Source of the DNA: Acanthacorydalis orientalis
Lineage: Eukaryota; Arthropoda; Insecta; Megaloptera; Corydalidae
Length of the DNA stretch: 64,000 nt
Assembly (NCBI GenBank): GCA_034766995.1
Contig: CM068313.1
Span: forward strand, 35,899,496-35,963,495
Reading direction: 5' to 3'
Shown: positions 11,905-27,159 of the stretch, in pieces
Layout: every line of letters begins with the position of its first letter
Position numbering within the stretch: the stretch's first letter is position 1
The notes under the pieces: model-generated
Databases searched by the model: none
The model's input: only the letters and a program-made list of their open reading frames with translations
Told to the model about the DNA's origin: nothing
Program-made: the position numbers and the translations under genes

Positions 11905-14119
11905 ATTACGGACAGATATTAATTTAGTCTAGAAATATACATAAAGCATTAAAAGACGAATCGACCAGTATTAATTAGTTGCCAAATTATCCTACATATC
12001 CACAAAATGAGCAATATCCGTAATATCCACCATATACGAAATATCCGCATTATCCGCAATATCAAAAAAATGTGATTTTTTGCAGTTTATTTGATATTTC
12101 CTACATATTTAATGGACTGACATTAATTTTAAATAAGATATGATATAGAACAATTATATACGCATCGACCGGTATGAAATAGTTGCCATTTTTAAAACAA
12201 TTTCGATATTTTATATATTGCGGATATGGCGGATATTGAGGATATGGCGGATATGGTTTATTTTGTTGATATGTAGGATATTTTGGTAACTAGTTAATAC
12301 TGGTCGATTCGTCTTTTAATGCTTTATGTATATTTCTAGACAAAATTAACATCGGTCCATAATAAATGTCGGAAATATCAAAAAAACCGCAAAATATCTG
12401 CAAAAATTTCCGTTATTCCTTCATAAAATATGCAAAATGTTATAAAACTAGCAACTATTTCATACCGTTCGATGCGTATTCTCATGTTCTATATCGTAAA
12501 AGAGACAAAATTAACATAGATTCATAATTGATACCGAAAAAGTGACAAAAACCGCGAAATATCCGCAAAACATCCGCAAAAATAAACGTTTTTCTTGCTT
12601 AAAATATCCAAAATGTAAAAAAAATGACAAAAATTTCATACTGTTCGATGCGTATTCTCATGTTCTATATCATAAGATAATAATAAATACCAAAAATAAC
12701 TCAAAAACATCCCAAAATCGCATTTCTTTGGATTTTGCGGATATGCGGATATGGCGGATACGCAAAAATAAACGTTTTTCTTGCTTAAAATAGCCAAAAT
12801 GTAAAAAAAATGACAAAAATTTCATACTGTTCGATGCGTATTCTCATGTTCTATATCATAAAATAATAATAAATACCAAAAATAACTCAAAAACATCCCA
12901 AAATCGCATTTCTTTGGATTTTGCGGATATGCGGATATGGCGGATACGCAAAAATAAACGTTTTTCTTGCTTAAAATAGCCAAAATGTAAAAAAAATGAC
13001 AAAAATTTCATACTGTTCGATGCGTATTCTCATGTTCTATATCATAAAATAATAATAAATACCAAAAATAACTTAAAAACATCCCAAAATCGCATTTCTT
13101 TGGATTTTGCGGATATGCGGATATGGCGGATACGCAAAAATAAAAGTTTTTCTTGCTTAAAATATCCAAAATGTAAAAAAAATGACAAAAATTTCATACT
13201 ATTCGATGCGTATTCTCATGTTCTATAACATAAGATAATAATAAATACCAAAAATAACTCAAAAACCCCCAAAAATCGCATTTTTTTGGATTTTGCGGAT
13301 ATGCGGATATGGCGGATACGCGGATATTGCGGATATGGCGGATACGGCGGATATCATATCCGCGGCGGATATCATATCCGCCATATCCGCCATATCCGCC
13401 ATATCCGCATATCCGCAAAATCCAAAAAAATGCGATTTTTGGGGGTTTTTTGTTATTTTTTGTTATTTATTTTTATCTTATGATATAGAACATTAAAATA
13501 CGCATCGAACAGTATGAAATTTTTGTAATTTTTTTTACATTTTGGATATTTTAAGCAAGAAAAACGTTTTTTTTTGCGGATATTTTGCGGATATTTCGCG
13601 GTTTTTGTAACTTTTTCGGTATCCATTATGAACCGATGTTATTTTTGTCTCATTTATGATATAGAACATTAAAATAGGCATCGGATAGTATGAAATAGTT
13701 GCCACTTTTTTAACATTTTGGATATTTTAGGCATGAAAAACCTTTAATTTCGCGAATTTTTCGCGGTTTTTGTGACTTTTTTGGTATCTATTATGAACCG
13801 ATGTTAATTTTGACTCATGTATGATATAGTATATTAAAATACGCATCGGATAGTATGAAATAGTTGCCATTTTTATAGCATTTTGGATCTTTTAGCCATG
13901 AAAAACCTTTATTTTTGTTAATTTTTCGCGGTTTTTGTGACTTTTTCGGTATCTATTATAAACCGATGTCAATTTTGACTGAAGTATGAAATAGAACATT
14001 AAACAACGCATAGAACAGTATGAAATAGTTGCTAGTTTTATAACATTTTGGGTATTTTATGAAGGAAAAACTGTAATTTTTGCTGATTTTTTGCGGTTTT
14101 TATGATATTTCCGACATTT
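11905..14119 (+). repeat. Higher-order unit 6, smallest core (a=4, b=2, 2215 bp)
   Basis: The 186-bp block is 12576-13319. The core, 13347-13382, has only two 18-bp copies, the fewest in the window. Right of it the words read CCATATCCG three times where other units have an AATATCCG in the middle. Diagnostics are A121, C300, A616 and A622, ending G, G, four T. Confidence 0.95.
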
Positions 14120-16388
14120 ATTACGGACAGATATTAATTTAGTCTAGAAATATACATAAAGCATTAAAAGACGAATCGACCAGTATTAATTAGTTGCCAA
14201 ATTATCCTACATATCCACAAAATGAGCAATATCCGTAATATCCACCATATACGAAATATCCGCATTATCCGCAATATCAAAAAAATGTGATTTTTTGCAG
14301 TTTATTTGATATTTCCTACATATTTAATGGACTGACATTAATTTTAAATAAGATATGATATAGAACAATTATATACGCATCGACCGGTATGAAATAGTTG
14401 CCATTTTTAAAACAATTTCGATATTTTATATATTGCGGATATGGCGGATATTGAGGATATGGCGGATATGGTTTATTTTGTTGATATGTAGGATATTTTG
14501 GTAACTAGTTAATACTGGTCGATTCGTCTTTTAATGCTTTATGTATATTTCTAGACAAAATTAACATCGGTCCATAATAAATGTCGGAAATATCAAAAAA
14601 ACCGCAAAATATCTGCAAAAATTTCCGTTATTCCTTCATAAAATATGCAAAATGTTATAAAACTAGCAACTATTTCATACCGTTCGATGCGTATTCTCAT
14701 GTTCTATATCGTAAAAGAGACAAAATTAACATAGATTCATAATTGATACCGAAAAAGTGACAAAAACCGCGAAATATCCGCAAAACATCCGCAAAAATAA
14801 ACGTTTTTCTTGCTTAAAATATCCAAAATGTAAAAAAAATGACAAAAATTTCATACTGTTCGATGCGTATTCTCATGTTCTATATCATAAGATAATAATA
14901 AATACCAAAAATAACTCAAAAACATCCCAAAATCGCATTTCTTTGGATTTTGCGGATATGCGGATATGGCGGATACGCAAAAATAAACGTTTTTCTTGCT
15001 TAAAATAGCCAAAATGTAAAAAAAATGACAAAAATTTCATACTGTTCGATGCGTATTCTCATGTTCTATATCATAAAATAATAATAAATACCAAAAATAA
15101 CTCAAAAACATCCCAAAATCGCATTTCTTTGGATTTTGCGGATATGCGGATATGGCGGATACGCAAAAATAAACGTTTTTCTTGCTTAAAATAGCCAAAA
15201 TGTAAAAAAAATGACAAAAATTTCATACTGTTCGATGCGTATTCTCATGTTCTATATCATAAAATAATAATAAATACCAAAAATAACTTAAAAACATCCC
15301 AAAATCGCATTTCTTTGGATTTTGCGGATATGCGGATATGGCGGATACGCAAAAATAAAAGTTTTTCTTGCTTAAAATATCCAAAATGTAAAAAAAATGA
15401 CAAAAATTTCATACTATTCGATGCGTATTCTCATGTTCTATAACATAAGATAATAATAAATACCAAAAATAACTCAAAAACCCCCAAAAATCGCATTTTT
15501 TTGGATTTTGCGGATATGCGGATATGGCGGATACGCGGATATTGCGGATATGGCGGATACGGCGGATATCATATCCGCGGCGGATATCATATCCGCGGCG
15601 GATATCATATCCGCGGCGGATATCATATCCGCGGCGGATATCATATCCGCCATATCCGCAATATCCGCCATATCCGCATATCCGCAAAATCCAAAAAAAT
15701 GCGATTTTTGGGGGTTTTTTGTTATTTTTTGTTATTTATTTTTATCTTATGATATAGAACATTAAAATACGCATCGAACAGTATGAAATTTTTGTAATTT
15801 TTTTTACATTTTGGATATTTTAAGCAAGAAAAACGTTTTTTTTTTGCGGATATTTTGCGGATATTTCGCGGTTTTTGTAACTTTTTCGGTATCCATTATG
15901 AACCGATGTTATTTTTGTCTCATTTATGATATAGAACATTAAAATAGGCATCGGATAGTATGAAATAGTTGCCACTTTTTTAACATTTTGGATATTTTAG
16001 GCATGAAAAACCTTTAATTTCGCGAATTTTTCGCGGTTTTTGTGACTTTTTTGGTATCTATTATGAACCGATGTTAATTTTGACTCATGTATGATATAGT
16101 ATATTAAAATACGCATCGGATAGTATGAAATAGTTGCCATTTTTATAGCATTTTGGATCTTTTAGCCATGAAAAACCTTTATTTTTGTTAATTTTTCGCT
16201 GTTTTTGTGACTTTTTCGGTATCTATTATAAACCGATGTCAATTTTGACTCAAGTATGAAATAGAACATTAAACAACGCATAGAACAGTATGAAATAGTT
16301 GCTAGTTTTATAACATTTGGGTATTTTATGAAGGAAAAACTGTAATTTTTGCTGATTTTTTGCGGTTTTTATGATATTTCCGACATTT
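14120..16388 (+). repeat. Higher-order unit 7 (a=4, b=5, 2269 bp)
   Basis: The 186-bp block is 14791-15534 and the core 15562-15651. It has the same length, copy numbers, diagnostics (A121, C300, A616, A622, ending T, C, three T) and dyad-adjacent ACTATTCG variant as unit 4. It is therefore a likely recent duplicate of it. Confidence 0.95.
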
Positions 16389-18135
16389 ATTACGGACAGA
16401 TATTAATTTAGTCTAGAAATATACATAAAGCATTAAAAGACGAATCGACCAGTATTAATTAGTTGCCAAATTATCCTACATATCCACAAAATGAGCAATA
16501 TCCGTAATTTCCACCATATACGAAATATCCGCATTATCCGCAATATCAAAAAAATGTGATTTTTTGCAGTTTATTTGATATTTCCTACATATTTAATGGA
16601 CTGACATTAATTTTAAATAAGATATGATATAGAACAATTATATACGCATCGACCGGTATGAAATAGTTGCCATTTTTAAAACAATTTGGATATTTTATAT
16701 ATTGCGGATATGGCGGATATTGAGGATATGGCGGATATGGTTTATTTTGTTGATATGTAGGATATTTTGGTAACTAGTTAATACTGGTCGATTCGTCTTT
16801 TAATGCTTTATGTATATTTCTAGACAAAATTAACATCGGTCCATAATAAATGTCGGAAATATCAAAAAAACCGCAAAATATCTGCAAAAATTTCCGTTAT
16901 TCCTTCATAAAATATGCAAAATGTTATAAAACTAGCAACTATTTCATACCGTTCGATGCGTATTCTCATGTTCTATATCGTAAAAGAGACAAAATTAACA
17001 TAGATTCATTATTGATACCGAAAAAGTGACAAAAACCGCGAAATATCCGCAAAACATCCGCAAAAATAAACGTTTTTCTTGCTTAAAATATCCAAAATGT
17101 AAAAAAAATGACAAAAATTTCATACTGTTCGATGCGTATTCTCATGTTCTATATCATAAGATAATAATAAATACCAAAAATAACTCAAAAACCCCCAAAA
17201 ATCGCATTTTTTTGGATTTTGCGGATATGCGGATATGGCGGATACGCGGATATTGCGGATATGGCGGATACGGCGGATATCATATCCGCGGCGGATATCA
17301 TATCCGCGGCGGATATCATATCCGCGGCGGATATCATATCCGCGGCGGATATCATATCCGCGGCGGATATCATATCCGCGGCGGATATCATATCCGCCAT
17401 ATCCGCAATATCCGCCATATCCGCATATCCGCAAAATCCAAAAAAATGCGATTTTTGGGGGTTTTTTGTTATTTTTTGTTATTTATTTTTATCTTATGAT
17501 ATAGAACATTAAAATACGCATCGAACAGTATGAAATTTTTGTAATTTTTTTTACATTTTGGATATTTTAAGCAAGAAAAACGTTTTTTTTTGCGGATATT
17601 TTGCGGATATTTCGCGGTTTTTGTAACTTTTTCGGTATCCATTATGAACCGATGTTATTTTTGTCTCATTTATGATATAGAACATTAAAATAGGCATCGG
17701 ATAGTATGAAATAGTTGCCACTTTTTTAACATTTTGGATATTTTAGGCATGAAAAACCTTTAATTTCGCGAATTTTTCGCGGTTTTTGTGACTTTTTTGG
17801 TATCTATTATGAACCGATGTTAATTTTGACTCATGTATGATATAGTATATTAAAATACGCATCGGATAGTATGAAATAGTTGCCATTTTTATAGCATTTT
17901 GGATCTTTTAGCCATGAAAAACCTTTATTTTTGTTAATTTTTCGCTGTTTTTGTGACTTTTTCGGTATCTATTATAAACCGATGTCAATTTTGACTCAAG
18001 TATGAAATAGAACATTAAACAACGCATAGAACAGTATGAAATAGTTGCTAGTTTTATAACATTTTGGGTATTTTATGAAGGAAAAACTGTAATTTTTGCT
18101 GATTTTTTGCGGTTTTTATGATATTTCCGACATTT
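16389..18135 (+). repeat. Higher-order unit 8, shortest (a=1, b=7, 1747 bp)
   Basis: A single 186-bp copy (17060-17245) leads directly into the largest core, 17273-17398, with seven 18-bp copies. The whole set of interior 186-bp copies is missing. Diagnostics are T121, G300, A616 and T622, ending T, C, four T. Confidence 0.95.
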
Positions 18136-20387
18136 ATTACGGACAGATATTAATTTAGTCTAGAAATATACATAAAGCATTAAAAGACGAATCGACCAGT
18201 ATTAATTAGTTGCCAAATTATCCTACATATCCACAAAATGAGCAATATCCGTAATATCCACCATATACGAAATATCCGCATTATCCGCAATATCAAAAAA
18301 ATGTGATTTTTTGCAGTTTATTTGATATTTCCTACATATTTAATGGACTGACATTAATTTTAAATAAGATATGATATAGAACAATTATATACGCATCGAC
18401 CGGTATGAAATAGTTGCCATTTTTAAAACAATTTGGATATTTTATATATTGCGGATATGGCGGATATTGAGGATATGGCGGATATGGTTTATTTTGTTGA
18501 TATGTAGGATATTTTGGTAACTAGTTAATACTGGTCGATTCGTCTTTTAATGCTTTATGTATATTTCTAGACAAAATTAACATCGGTCCATAATAAATGT
18601 CGGAAATATCAAAAAAACCGCAAAATATCTGCAAAAATTTCCGTTATTCCTTCATAAAATATGCAAAATGTTATAAAACTAGCAACTATTTCATACCGTT
18701 CGATGCGTATTCTCATGTTCTATATCGTAAAAGAGACAAAATTAACATAGGTTCATAATTGATACCGAAAAAGTGACAAAAACCGCGAAATATCCGCAAA
18801 ACATCCGCAAAAATAAACGTTTTTCTTGCTTAAAATATCCAAAATGTAAAAAAAATGACAAAAATTTCATACTGTTCGATGCGTATTCTCATGTTCTATA
18901 TCATAAGATAATAATAAATACCAAAAATAACTCAAAAACATCCCAAAATCGCATTTCTTTGGATTTTGCGGATATGCGGATATGGCGGATACGCAAAAAT
19001 AAACGTTTTTCTTGCTTAAAATAGCCAAAATGTAAAAAAAATGACAAAAATTTCATACTGTTCGATGCGTATTCTCATGTTCTATATCATAAAATAATAA
19101 TAAATACCAAAAATAACTCAAAAACATCCCAAAATCGCATTTCTTTGGATTTTGCGGATATGCGGATATGGCGGATACGCAAAAATAAACGTTTTTCTTG
19201 CTTAAAATAGCCAAAATGTAAAAAAAATGACAAAAATTTCATACTGTTCGATGCGTATTCTCATGTTCTATATCATAAAATAATAATAAATACCAAAAAT
19301 AACTCAAAAACATCCCAAAATCGCATTTCTTTGGATTTTGCGGATATGCGGATATGGCGGATACGCAAAAATAAACGTTTTTCTTGCTTAAAATAGCCAA
19401 AATGTAAAAAAAATTACAAAAATTTCATACTGTTCGATGCGTATTCTCATGTTCTATATCATAAGATAATAATAAATACCAAAAATAACTCAAAAACCCC
19501 CAAAAATCGCATTTTTTTGGATTTTGCGGATATGCGGATATGGCGGATACGCGGATATTGCGGATATGGCGGATACGGCGGATATCATATCCGCGGCGGA
19601 TATCATATCCGCGGCGGATATCATATCCGCGGCGGATATCATATCCGCCATATCCGCAATATCCGCCATATCCGCATATCCGCAAAATCCAAAAAAATGC
19701 GATTTTTGGGGGTTTTTTGTTATTTTTTGTTATTTATTTTTATCTTATGATATAGAACATTAAAATACGCATCGAACAGTATGAAATTTTTGTAATTTTT
19801 TTTACATTTTGGATATTTTAAGCAAGAAAAACGTTTTTTTTTTGCGGATATTTTGCGGATATTTCGCGGTTTTTGTAACTTTTTCGGTATCCATTATGAA
19901 CCGATGTTATTTTTGTCTCATTTATGATATAGAACATTAAAATAGGCATCGGATAGTATGAAATAGTTGCCACTTTTTTAACATTTTGGATATTTTAGGC
20001 ATGAAAAACCTTTAATTTCGCGAATTTTTCGCGGTTTTTGTGACTTTTTTGGTATCTATTATGAACCGATGTTAATTTTGACTCATGTATGATATAGTAT
20101 ATTAAAATACGCATCGGATAGTATGAAATAGTTGCCATTTTTATAGCATTTTGGATCTTTTAGCCATGAAAAACCTTTATTTTTGTTAATTTTTCGCGGT
20201 TTTTGTGACTTTTTCGGTATCTATTATAAACCGATGTCAATTTTGACTGAAGTATGAAATAGAACATTAAACAACGCATAGAACAGTATGAAATAGTTGC
20301 TAGTTTTATAACATTTTGGGTATTTTATGAAGGAAAAACTGTAATTTTTGCTGATTTTTTGCGGTTTTTATGATATTTCCGACATTT
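18136..20387 (+). repeat. Higher-order unit 9 (a=4, b=4, 2252 bp)
   Basis: The 186-bp block is 18807-19550 and the core 19578-19649. The dyad-adjacent copy lacks the ACTATTCG variant and has GTAAAAAAAATTAC as in units 1 and 2. Diagnostics are A121, G300, G616 and A622, ending G, G, four T. Confidence 0.95.
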
Positions 20388-22620
20388 ATTACGGACAGAT
20401 ATTAATTTAGTCTAGAAATATACATAAAGCATTAAAAGACGAATCGACCAGTATTAATTAGTTGCCAAATTATCCTACATATCCACAAAATGAGCAATAT
20501 CCGTAATATCCACCATATACGAAATATCCGCATTATCCGCAATATCAAAAAAATGTGATTTTTTGCAGTTTATTTGATATTTCCTACATATTTAATGGAC
20601 TGACATTAATTTTAAATAAGATATGATATAGAACAATTATATACGCATCGACCGGTATGAAATAGTTGCCATTTTTAAAACAATTTCGATATTTTATATA
20701 TTGCGGATATGGCGGATATTGAGGATATGGCGGATATGGTTTATTTTGTTGATATGTAGGATATTTTGGTAACTAGTTAATACTGGTCGATTCGTCTTTT
20801 AATGCTTTATGTATATTTCTAGACAAAATTAACATCGGTCCATAATAAATGTCGGAAATATCAAAAAAACCGCAAAATATCTGCAAAAATTTCCGTTATT
20901 CCTTCATAAAATATGCAAAATGTTATAAAACTAGCAACTATTTCATACCGTTCGATGCGTATTCTCATGTTCTATATCGTAAAAGAGACAAAATTAACAT
21001 AGATTCATAATTGATACCGAAAAAGTGACAAAAACCGCGAAATATCCGCAAAACATCCGCAAAAATAAACGTTTTTCTTGCTTAAAATATCCAAAATGTA
21101 AAAAAAATGACAAAAATTTCATACTGTTCGATGCGTATTCTCATGTTCTATATCATAAGATAATAATAAATACCAAAAATAACTCAAAAACATCCCAAAA
21201 TCGCATTTCTTTGGATTTTGCGGATATGCGGATATGGCGGATACGCAAAAATAAACGTTTTTCTTGCTTAAAATAGCCAAAATGTAAAAAAAATGACAAA
21301 AATTTCATACTGTTCGATGCGTATTCTCATGTTCTATATCATAAGATAATAATAAATACCAAAAATAACTCAAAAACATCCCAAAATCGCATTTCTTTGG
21401 ATTTTGCGGATATGCGGATATGGCGGATACGCAAAAATAAACGTTTTTCTTGCTTAAAATAGCCAAAATGTAAAAAAAATGACAAAAATTTCATACTGTT
21501 CGATGCGTATTCTCATGTTCTATATCATAAAATAATAATAAATACCAAAAATAACTTAAAAACATCCCAAAATCGCATTTCTTTGGATTTTGCGGATATG
21601 CGGATATGGCGGATACGCAAAAATAAAAGTTTTTCTTGCTTAAAATATCCAAAATGTAAAAAAAATGACAAAAATTTCATACTATTCGATGCGTATTCTC
21701 ATGTTCTATAACATAAGATAATAATAAATACCAAAAATAACTCAAAAACCCCCAAAAATCGCATTTTTTTGGATTTTGCGGATATGCGGATATGGCGGAT
21801 ACGCGGATATTGCGGATATGGCGGATACGGCGGATATCATATCCGCGGCGGATATCATATCCGCGGCGGATATCATATCCGCCATATCCGCAATATCCGC
21901 CATATCCGCATATCCGCAAAATCCAAAAAAATGCGATTTTTGGGGGTTTTTTGTTATTTTTTGTTATTTATTTTTATCTTATGATATAGAACATTAAAAT
22001 ACGCATCGAACAGTATGAAATTTTTGTAATTTTTTTTACATTTTGGATATTTTAAGCAAGAAAAACGTTTTTTTTTGCGGATATTTTGCGGATATTTCGC
22101 GGTTTTTGTAACTTTTTCGGTATCCATTATGAACCGATGTTATTTTTGTCTCATTTATGATATAGAACATTAAAATAGGCATCGGATAGTATGAAATAGT
22201 TGCCACTTTTTTAACATTTTGGATATTTTAGGCATGAAAAACCTTTAATTTCGCGAATTTTTCGCGGTTTTTGTGACTTTTTTGGTATCTATTATGAACC
22301 GATGTTAATTTTGACTCATGTATGATATAGTATATTAAAATACGCATCGGATAGTATGAAATAGTTGCCATTTTTATAGCATTTTGGATCTTTTAGCCAT
22401 GAAAAACCTTTATTTTTGTTAATTTTTCGCTGTTTTTGTGACTTTTTCGGTATCTATTATAAACCGATGTCAATTTTGACTCAAGTATGAAATAGAACAT
22501 TAAACAACGCATAGAACAGTATGAAATAGTTGCTAGTTTTATAACATTTTGGGTATTTTATGAAGGAAAAACTGTAATTTTTGCTGATTTTTTGCGGTTT
22601 TTATGATATTTCCGACATTT
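20388..22620 (+). repeat. Higher-order unit 10 (a=4, b=3, 2233 bp)
   Basis: The 186-bp block is 21059-21802 and the core 21830-21883 (three copies). The dyad-adjacent copy has ACTATTCG / CTATAACAT. Diagnostics are A121, C300, A616 and A622, ending T, C, four T. Confidence 0.95.
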
Positions 22621-24872
22621 ATTACGGACAGATATTAATTTAGTCTAGAAATATACATAAAGCATTAAAAGACGAATCGACCAGTATTAATTAGTTGCCA
22701 AATTATCCTACATATCCACAAAATGAGCAATATCCGTAATATCCACCATATACGAAATATCCGCATTATCCGCAATATCAAAAAAATGTGATTTTTTGCA
22801 GTTTATTTGATATTTCCTACATATTTAATGGACTGACATTAATTTTAAATAAGATATGATATAGAACAATTATATACGCATCGACCGGTATGAAATAGTT
22901 GCCATTTTTAAAACAATTTGGATATTTTATATATTGCGGATATGGCGGATATTGAGGATATGGCGGATATGGTTTATTTTGTTGATATGTAGGATATTTT
23001 GGTAACTAGTTAATACTGGTCGATTCGTCTTTTAATGCTTTATGTATATTTCTAGACAAAATTAACATCGGTCCATAATAAATGTCGGAAATATCAAAAA
23101 AACCGCAAAATATCTGCAAAAATTTCCGTTATTCCTTCATAAAATATGCAAAATGTTATAAAACTAGCAACTATTTCATACCGTTCGATGCGTATTCTCA
23201 TGTTCTATATCGTAAAAGAGACAAAATTAACATAGATTCATAATTGATACCGAAAAAGTGACAAAAACCGCGAAATATCCGCAAAACATCCGCAAAAATA
23301 AACGTTTTTCTTGCTTAAAATATCCAAAATGTAAAAAAAATGACAAAAATTTCATACTGTTCGATGCGTATTCTCATGTTCTATATCATAAGATAATAAT
23401 AAATACCAAAAATAACTCAAAAACATCCCAAAATCGCATTTCTTTGGATTTTGCGGATATGCGGATATGGCGGATACGCAAAAATAAACGTTTTTCTTGC
23501 TTAAAATAGCCAAAATGTAAAAAAAATGACAAAAATTTCATACTGTTCGATGCGTATTCTCATGTTCTATATCATAAAATAATAATAAATACCAAAAATA
23601 ACTCAAAAACATCCCAAAATCGCATTTCTTTGGATTTTGCGGATATGCGGATATGGCGGATACGCAAAAATAAACGTTTTTCTTGCTTAAAATAGCCAAA
23701 ATGTAAAAAAAATGACAAAAATTTCATACTGTTCGATGCGTATTCTCATGTTCTATATCATAAAATAATAATAAATACCAAAAATAACTTAAAAACATCC
23801 CAAAATCGCATTTCTTTGGATTTTGCGGATATGCGGATATGGCGGATACGCAAAAATAAAAGTTTTTCTTGCTTAAAATATCCAAAATGTAAAAAAAATG
23901 ACAAAAATTTCATACTATTCGATGCGTATTCTCATGTTCTATAACATAAGATAATAATAAATACCAAAAATAACTCAAAAACCCCCAAAAATCGCATTTT
24001 TTTGGATTTTGCGGATATGCGGATATGGCGGATACGCGGATATTGCGGATATGGCGGATACGGCGGATATCATATCCGCGGCGGATATCATATCCGCGGC
24101 GGATATCATATCCGCGGCGGATATCATATCCGCCATATCCGCAATATCCGCCATATCCGCATATCCGCAAAATCCAAAAAAATGCGATTTTTGGGGGTTT
24201 TTTGTTATTTTTTGTTATTTATTTTTATCTTATGATATAGAACATTAAAATACGCATCGAACAGTATGAAATTTTTGTAATTTTTTTTACATTTTGGATA
24301 TTTTAAGCAAGAAAAACGTTTTTTTTTTGCGGATATTTTGCGGATATTTCGCGGTTTTTGTAACTTTTTCGGTATCCATTATGAACCGATGTTATTTTTG
24401 TCTCATTTATGATATAGAACATTAAAATAGGCATCGGATAGTATGAAATAGTTGCCACTTTTTTAACATTTTGGATATTTTAGGCATGAAAAACCTTTAA
24501 TTTCGCGAATTTTTCGCGGTTTTTGTGACTTTTTTGGTATCTATTATGAACCGATGTTAATTTTGACTCATGTATGATATAGTATATTAAAATACGCATC
24601 GGATAGTATGAAATAGTTGCCATTTTTATAGCATTTTGGATCTTTTAGCCATGAAAAACCTTTATTTTTGTTAATTTTTCGCGGTTTTTGTGACTTTTTC
24701 GGTATCTATTATAAACCGATGTCAATTTTGACTGAAGTATGAAATAGAACATTAAACAACGCATAGAACAGTATGAAATAGTTGCTAGTTTTATAACATT
24801 TTGGGTATTTTATGAAGGAAAAACTGTAATTTTTGCTGATTTTTTGCGGTTTTTATGATATTTCCGACATTT
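22621..24872 (+). repeat. Higher-order unit 11 (a=4, b=4, 2252 bp)
   Basis: The 186-bp block is 23292-24035 and the core 24063-24134. Diagnostics are A121, G300, A616 and A622, ending G, G, four T. The dyad-adjacent ACTATTCG variant is present. Confidence 0.95.
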
Positions 24873-27159
24873 ATTACGGACAGATATTAATTTAGTCTAG
24901 AAATATACATAAAGCATTAAAAGACGAATCGACCAGTATTAATTAGTTGCCAAATTATCCTACATATCCACAAAATGAGCAATATCCGTAATATCCACCA
25001 TATACGAAATATCCGCATTATCCGCAATATCAAAAAAATGTGATTTTTTGCAGTTTATTTGATATTTCCTACATATTTAATGGACTGACATTAATTTTAA
25101 ATAAGATATGATATAGAACAATTATATACGCATCGACCGGTATGAAATAGTTGCCATTTTTAAAACAATTTCGATATTTTATATATTGCGGATATGGCGG
25201 ATATTGAGGATATGGCGGATATGGTTTATTTTGTTGATATGTAGGATATTTTGGTAACTAGTTAATACTGGTCGATTCGTCTTTTAATGCTTTATGTATA
25301 TTTCTAGACAAAATTAACATCGGTCCATAATAAATGTCGGAAATATCAAAAAAACCGCAAAATATCTGCAAAAATTTCCGTTATTCCTTCATAAAATATG
25401 CAAAATGTTATAAAACTAGCAACTATTTCATACCGTTCGATGCGTATTCTCATGTTCTATATCGTAAAAGAGACAAAATTAACATAGATTCATAATTGAT
25501 ACCGAAAAAGTGACAAAAACCGCGAAATATCCGCAAAACATCCGCAAAAATAAACGTTTTTCTTGCTTAAAATATCCAAAATGTAAAAAAAATGACAAAA
25601 ATTTCATACTGTTCGATGCGTATTCTCATGTTCTATATCATAAGATAATAATAAATACCAAAAATAACTCAAAAACATCCCAAAATCGCATTTCTTTGGA
25701 TTTTGCGGATATGCGGATATGGCGGATACGCAAAAATAAACGTTTTTCTTGCTTAAAATAGCCAAAATGTAAAAAAAATGACAAAAATTTCATACTGTTC
25801 GATGCGTATTCTCATGTTCTATATCATAAAATAATAATAAATACCAAAAATAACTCAAAAACATCCCAAAATCGCATTTCTTTGGATTTTGCGGATATGC
25901 GGATATGGCGGATACGCAAAAATAAACGTTTTTCTTGCTTAAAATAGCCAAAATGTAAAAAAAATGACAAAAATTTCATACTGTTCGATGCGTATTCTCA
26001 TGTTCTATATCATAAAATAATAATAAATACCAAAAATAACTTAAAAACATCCCAAAATCGCATTTCTTTGGATTTTGCGGATATGCGGATATGGCGGATA
26101 CGCAAAAATAAAAGTTTTTCTTGCTTAAAATATCCAAAATGTAAAAAAAATGACAAAAATTTCATACTATTCGATGCGTATTCTCATGTTCTATAACATA
26201 AGATAATAATAAATACCAAAAATAACTCAAAAACCCCCAAAAATCGCATTTTTTTGGATTTTGCGGATATGCGGATATGGCGGATACGCGGATATTGCGG
26301 ATATGGCGGATACGGCGGATATCATATCCGCGGCGGATATCATATCCGCGGCGGATATCATATCCGCGGCGGATATCATATCCGCGGCGGATATCATATC
26401 CGCGGCGGATATCATATCCGCCATATCCGCAATATCCGCCATATCCGCATATCCGCAAAATCCAAAAAAATGCGATTTTTGGGGGTTTTTTGTTATTTTT
26501 TGTTATTTATTTTTATCTTATGATATAGAACATTAAAATACGCATCGAACAGTATGAAATTTTTGTAATTTTTTTTACATTTTGGATATTTTAAGCAAGA
26601 AAAACGTTTTTTTTTTGCGGATATTTTGCGGATATTTCGCGGTTTTTGTAACTTTTTCGGTATCCATTATGAACCGATGTTATTTTTGTCTCATTTATGA
26701 TATAGAACATTAAAATAGGCATCGGATAGTATGAAATAGTTGCCACTTTTTTAACATTTTGGATATTTTAGGCATGAAAAACCTTTAATTTCGCGAATTT
26801 TTCGCGGTTTTTGTGACTTTTTTGGTATCTATTATGAACCGATGTTAATTTTGACTCATGTATGATATAGTATATTAAAATACGCATCGGATAGTATGAA
26901 ATAGTTGCCATTTTTATAGCATTTTGGATCTTTTAGCCATGAAAAACCTTTATTTTTGTTAATTTTTCGCTGTTTTTGTGACTTTTTCGGTATCTATTAT
27001 AAACCGATGTCAATTTTGACTCAAGTATGAAATAGAACATTAAACAACGCATAGAACAGTATGAAATAGTTGCTAGTTTTATAACATTTGGGTATTTTAT
27101 GAAGGAAAAACTGTAATTTTTGCTGATTTTTTGCGGTTTTTATGATATTTCCGACATTT
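24873..27159 (+). repeat. Higher-order unit 12 (a=4, b=6, 2287 bp)
   Basis: The 186-bp block is 25544-26287 and the core 26315-26422. Diagnostics are A121, C300, A616 and A622, ending T, C, three T. Unit 17 has the same length, copy numbers and diagnostics. Confidence 0.95.
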
